The notes beneath the pieces were generated by a model. The model did no database searches. It had not been told where the DNA came from and saw only the letters and a list, made by a program, of their open reading frames with translations. Positions 61,218 to 64,000 of a stretch of DNA of 64,000 nucleotides are shown here, in pieces. The position numbers and the translations under genes were made by a program. Location of the stretch: contig JBGAQP010000008.1 in the NCBI GenBank assembly GCA_044220635.1, positions 62,001 through 126,000 on the forward strand, written 5' to 3'. Positions within the stretch are counted from its first letter, which is position 1. Each line of letters begins with the position of its first letter. The stretch is from JBGAQP01 sp044220635 (GTDB lineage: Bacteria; Pseudomonadota; Gammaproteobacteria; Burkholderiales; Usitatibacteraceae).

Positions 61218-62204
61218 ATGGACAGCGTGCAGCCGGTCAAGGCTTTCAAGGCCGCCGAAGCGAGCATCACCAAGCGCATCGACGCGGTCACCCGCATCGC
61301 CCCCGAGTACCAGAACACGGTCCTGCCCGCCCCGAAGGCGGTGAAGATCGAACTCACCTCGCAGTGCAACTACCGTTGCGGCTTCTGCGCCCACCGCCTC
61401 CGGCTCAAGGACCGCGGCGAGATGGACTGGGGCCTGTACACCCGGCTCGTCGGCGAGATGGTCGACGCCGGCGTCGAGGAACTCGGGATGTTCTTCATCG
61501 GCGAGTCCTTCATGACCGACATGCTCCCGAAGGCGATCCGCTTCGCCAAGGACCGGGGCATCCGCTACGCCTTCCTGACGACCAACGGGTCGTTGTCCAC
61601 GCCCGAGCGCGTGAAGGCGTGCATGGAAGCCGGGCTCGACTCGCTCAAGTTCTCGATGAACAACTCCGACGAGGAGCAGTTCATGGAGATCGCCCAGGTG
61701 AAAGGCAAGCTCTTCCACGAGGCGATCGCGAACCTCAAGGCCGCCCGCCGCGTGCGCGACGAAGGCGGCTACGCCTGCGGCCTGTACGCCTCGAGCATCA
61801 GGTACGACGGCGAGCAGCAGGAGCGCATGCAGGCACTGGTCGACGAGATCGTTCCGTTCGTCGACGAGCACTACTGGCTTCCGCTGTACTCGATGGGCAG
61901 CCTCGCGAAGGAACGCGAGGAGGAGCTCGGCTACCGCCCGATCGCGGGCAACCAGGGCCGCCTGGGGGCGCTGCGCGACCCGCTGCCTTGCTGGTCCGCG
62001 TTCACCGAGGGCCACATCACCTACGACGGCAAGCTCTCGGCGTGCTGCTTCGACGCGGGCGACCGCTGGATCATGGCCGACCTGGCCGAAGTCCCGTTCA
62101 TGGAAGGCTGGAACAGCGAGCCGTTCCAGAAGCTGCGCGCGGCACACCTCCGGAAAGACGTCACCGGAACGATTTGCGAATCCTGCGTGGCCTACCAGTC
62201 GTAG
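61218..62204 (+). CDS. Radical SAM/SPASM-domain protein of unknown substrate
   Basis: A 328-residue radical SAM protein. SAM cluster cysteines are C50, C54 and C57 (CNYRCGFC). The SPASM-like C-terminus has LPCWSAFTEGHITYDGKLSA followed by CCFDAGDR and ends with ICESCVAYQS. ATG 61218 is used; an in-frame frame extension upstream overlaps the palindrome and is unlikely. No small peptide gene or sugar pathway genes sit beside it, so the substrate cannot be guessed from context. The FNR-type site upstream suggests expression under low oxygen. Confidence 0.85.
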   Translation: MDSVQPVKAFKAAEASITKRIDAVTRIAPEYQNTVLPAPKAVKIELTSQCNYRCGFCAHRLRLKDRGEMDWGLYTRLVGEMVDAGVEELGMFFIGESFMTDMLPKAIRFAKDRGIRYAFLTTNGSLSTPERVKACMEAGLDSLKFSMNNSDEEQFMEIAQVKGKLFHEAIANLKAARRVRDEGGYACGLYASSIRYDGEQQERMQALVDEIVPFVDEHYWLPLYSMGSLAKEREEELGYRPIAGNQGRLGALRDPLPCWSAFTEGHITYDGKLSACCFDAGDRWIMADLAEVPFMEGWNSEPFQKLRAAHLRKDVTGTICESCVAYQS

Positions 62205-62226
62205 GACACGCGACCGGCCGCCCAGT

Positions 62227-62272
62227 AGCCGGGGGTCACCGTCGCCGCGCGGGGCGGCGGGGACCCCCGGCT
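62227..62272. other. Long perfect-arm hairpin abutting a -10 box
   Basis: Arms 62227-62237 (AGCCGGGGGTC) and 62262-62272 (GACCCCCGGCT) are perfectly complementary and enclose a second GC-rich inverted repeat. The structure ends on the first base of TATAAT. No T-run, so it is not a plain terminator. Confidence 0.5.
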
Positions 62273-62277
62273 ATAAT
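62272..62277 (+). promoter_or_regulatory. Candidate -10 box of the moxR gene
   Basis: A perfect TATAAT, 75 bases before the GTG of moxR. The -35 region is inside the hairpin. Confidence 0.45.
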
Positions 62278-62352
62278 GGGCGGATCGCGGTCAATGCCGT
62301 TGGAACGGACCCGAAGGCCCCCGGGCCCCGCGCCGTTCAACGCCGGTTCTTC

Positions 62353-63195
62353 GTGAAATTCCAGGGTACCGATACGTATGTCGCGGACGACGAGCTGAAG
62401 CTCGCCGTCAACGCGGCGATCGCGCTCGAGCGGCCGTTGCTCATCAAGGGCGAGCCGGGCACGGGCAAGACGATGCTCGCCGAGGAGGTCGCGCGCGCGC
62501 TCGGCCGGCCGCTCTACCAGTGGCACATCAAGTCGACGACGAAGGCGCAGCAGGGGCTCTACGAGTACGACGCCGTCTCGCGCCTGCGCGACTCCCAGTT
62601 GGGTGACGCGCGCGTGGGCGACATCGGGCATTACATCCTGAAGGGCGTTCTCTGGCAGGCCTTCGAGAGCGAGGAGCAGGCGGTGGTGCTCGTCGACGAG
62701 ATCGACAAGGCCGACATCGAGTTCCCGAACGACCTGCTGCGCGAGCTCGACCGGATGGAGTTCCACGTCTACGAGACGCGCCAGACGGTGCGTGCCCGCC
62801 ACCGCCCGGTGATCTTCATCACCTCGAACAACGAAAAGGAGCTGCCCGACGCGTTCCTGCGCCGCTGCTTCTTCCACTACATCCGCTTCCCCGACAAGGA
62901 GACGATGCAGGCCATCGTCGACGTGCACTTCCCGTCGATCAAGAAGCGCCTGGTGCAGGCCGCGCTCGAGGCGTTCTTCGAGATCCGCGAGATGCCCGGG
63001 CTCAAGAAGAAGCCCTCGACCTCGGAGCTGCTCGACTGGCTCAAGCTCCTGCTCGCGGAGGACATCCCGCCGGAGGCGCTCAGGAGCGAAGGGCACCAGG
63101 CGGCGATCCCGCCGCTCTACGGGGCGCTGCTCAAGAACGAGCAGGACGTGCACCTCTTCGAACAGCTCGTCTTTCTCCAGCGGCGCGGCCGCTGA
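62353..63195 (+). CDS. MoxR-family AAA+ ATPase (GTG start)
   Basis: A 280-residue MoxR-type ATPase. Walker A is GEPGTGKT, Walker B is VVLVDEIDKAD and sensor 1 is VIFITSNNEKELPDAFLRRC. Arginine-finger region FLRRCFFHYIRFP. It begins KFQGTDTYVADDELKLAVNA. MoxR ATPases act as chaperones or activators, usually with a VWA-domain partner encoded next; here the next gene is a DUF4287/SRPBCC protein instead. The GTG is at 62353. Confidence 0.9.
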   Translation: MKFQGTDTYVADDELKLAVNAAIALERPLLIKGEPGTGKTMLAEEVARALGRPLYQWHIKSTTKAQQGLYEYDAVSRLRDSQLGDARVGDIGHYILKGVLWQAFESEEQAVVLVDEIDKADIEFPNDLLRELDRMEFHVYETRQTVRARHRPVIFITSNNEKELPDAFLRRCFFHYIRFPDKETMQAIVDVHFPSIKKRLVQAALEAFFEIREMPGLKKKPSTSELLDWLKLLLAEDIPPEALRSEGHQAAIPPLYGALLKNEQDVHLFEQLVFLQRRGR

Positions 63196-63260
63196 GCGTC
63201 GTTCCGTTGCCGGCGGAGTCTCCGGCGACCGCCCCCGCGGCGGCAATGAGGAGGACCGTC

Positions 63261-63995
63261 ATGGCCCAGCGCAAGCCGATCCGGCGCCCTTCCGCGAAGC
63301 GAGGCAAGCCGGCCACCGCCCGGATTGCCTCCGCGCGCAAGCCCGCTGCCCGCAAGGCTCCCGTCCGCAAGAAGGCTCCCGCCAGGCCGCCGGCCCGTTC
63401 CGGGCGGTCGGTCCCTGCGGCCAGGGCCGGCCCCGCGACCGAGGCCCTGCGGCTCGCCGGCGTGGGCAGCGAGGCCGTCCTGCGCGCGACCGGCAAGGCT
63501 TGGGAGGAGTGGCTGCGCGTCCTCGACCGGGCCGGCGCCCTCGCCATGCCCCACCGCGCGATCGCCGAGACCATCCACGGGAAGTTCGGGATCCCCGGCT
63601 GGTGGAGCCAGATGGTGGCCGTGGGCTACGAGCAGGCGCGGGGGCTGCGCGCGGTGCACCAGAAGGCCGACGGCTTCGCGGCGAGCGCCTCGCGCACCAT
63701 CCACGCCGCGCTCGACCGGGTGTATGGCGCCTGGGCCGACCCGAAGCTGCGCGCCCTGTGGCTGCCGGCCGCGCCGATCGAGGTCCGGCGGGCGACGGAC
63801 GGCAAGTCGCTGCGCATCACCTGGACGCTGGGGCCGTCGTCGGTGGACGTGAACTTCCGTTCCGCGGGGCCGCGCAAGAGCCGGGTGCAGGTCCAGCACG
63901 GCCGGCTCGAGGACGAGGAATCCGTGCTCGCGCAGAAGGCCTACTGGAGCGAGGGCCTCGGCCGGCTCAAGACCTGGCTCGAGTCCGGGCCCTAG
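63261..63995 (+). CDS. DUF4287/SRPBCC protein with histone H1-like basic N-terminus
   Basis: A 244-residue protein. The first 50 residues are Lys/Arg/Ala/Pro-rich repeats (RKPAARKAPVRKKAPARPPA), like bacterial histone H1-like tails. A middle DUF4287-like domain has MPHRAIAETIHGKFGIPGWW, then VAVGYEQARGLRAVHQK. The C-terminal part (SRTIHAALDRVYGAWADPKL, then ITWTLGPSSVDVNFRSAGPR) is SRPBCC/AHSA1-like. GAGGAGG at 63248-63254 supports ATG 63261 over in-frame upstream starts at 63207 and 63246. Function unknown; the tail suggests nucleic-acid or polyanion binding. It ends five bases before the window end. Confidence 0.75.
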   Translation: MAQRKPIRRPSAKRGKPATARIASARKPAARKAPVRKKAPARPPARSGRSVPAARAGPATEALRLAGVGSEAVLRATGKAWEEWLRVLDRAGALAMPHRAIAETIHGKFGIPGWWSQMVAVGYEQARGLRAVHQKADGFAASASRTIHAALDRVYGAWADPKLRALWLPAAPIEVRRATDGKSLRITWTLGPSSVDVNFRSAGPRKSRVQVQHGRLEDEESVLAQKAYWSEGLGRLKTWLESGP

Positions 63996-64000
63996 GCGCG

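Overview
This 64 kb window is a high-GC, densely coding chromosome segment. No stretch longer than about 300 bases lacks a gene. Gene content and order point to a betaproteobacterium: tRNA-Leu/tig/clpP/clpX/lon/hupB/tRNA-Val/tRNA-Asp/ppiD, gloB/methyltransferase/rnhA/dnaQ, an rnfB remnant beside nth, the aat/bpt N-degron pair, hpnCDE squalene genes, and a cysteine-type periplasmic formate dehydrogenase. GTG and TTG starts are common and 1-8 nt gene overlaps are the rule. I cannot name the genus. No prophage, insertion sequence or CRISPR array was seen.

Layout: (1) 1-1813, minus: the edge of a probable type VI secretion region, with a lipoprotein cut by the window and a membrane-anchored class III cyclase. 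(2) 1942-5658, minus: an overlapping hpnC-hpnD-hpnE-SDR operon for squalene synthesis. (3) 5758-14149, plus: tRNA-Leu, the ATP-dependent protease/chaperone block, two more tRNAs and ppiD, converging on fabI (14156-14947, minus). (4) 15058-24407, plus: a peptide-type ABC importer with three tandem substrate-binding proteins, two permeases and a fused double ATPase. The third binding protein has no ordinary start codon in frame with its signal peptide. (5) 24426-27083, minus: mltD, an SSAT-like acetyltransferase and gloB; then 27110-31556, plus: a methyltransferase, rnhA, dnaQ, a GGDEF/EAL protein and two small cytochromes c. (6) 31621-36812, minus: DUF1841, nth, rnfB, ald, pyrD, bpt, aat.

(7) 36918-38744, plus: an exported two-module beta-rich protein; 38783-39484, minus: a Tat-exported Rieske-like protein with an altered ligand motif; 39531-44420, minus: a TetR-controlled RND efflux operon. 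(8) 44520-49711, minus: thioesterase, moeA, 2H phosphoesterase, mobA, GFA-family protein, fdhD and moaA. Diverging from it, 49814-58868, plus: the formate dehydrogenase operon (DUF3305, DUF3306, four-cluster ferredoxin, TorD chaperone, Tat peptide, alpha, beta, small lipoprotein, cytochrome b, Lys/Pro/Ala-rich periplasmic protein). Cofactor synthesis, sulfuration, chaperone and enzyme therefore sit side by side. (9) 58978-63995: sodC, DUF4139, a radical SAM/SPASM protein divergent from DUF4139 across a perfect FNR-type palindrome, a MoxR ATPase, and a DUF4287/SRPBCC protein with a histone-like basic tail.

No single striking new system stands out. The best leads are the palindrome-controlled DUF4139/radical SAM pair, the Rieske-like protein with His replaced by Asp, the three-binding-protein importer with its start-less third copy, and the unexplained small proteins in the formate dehydrogenase operon.
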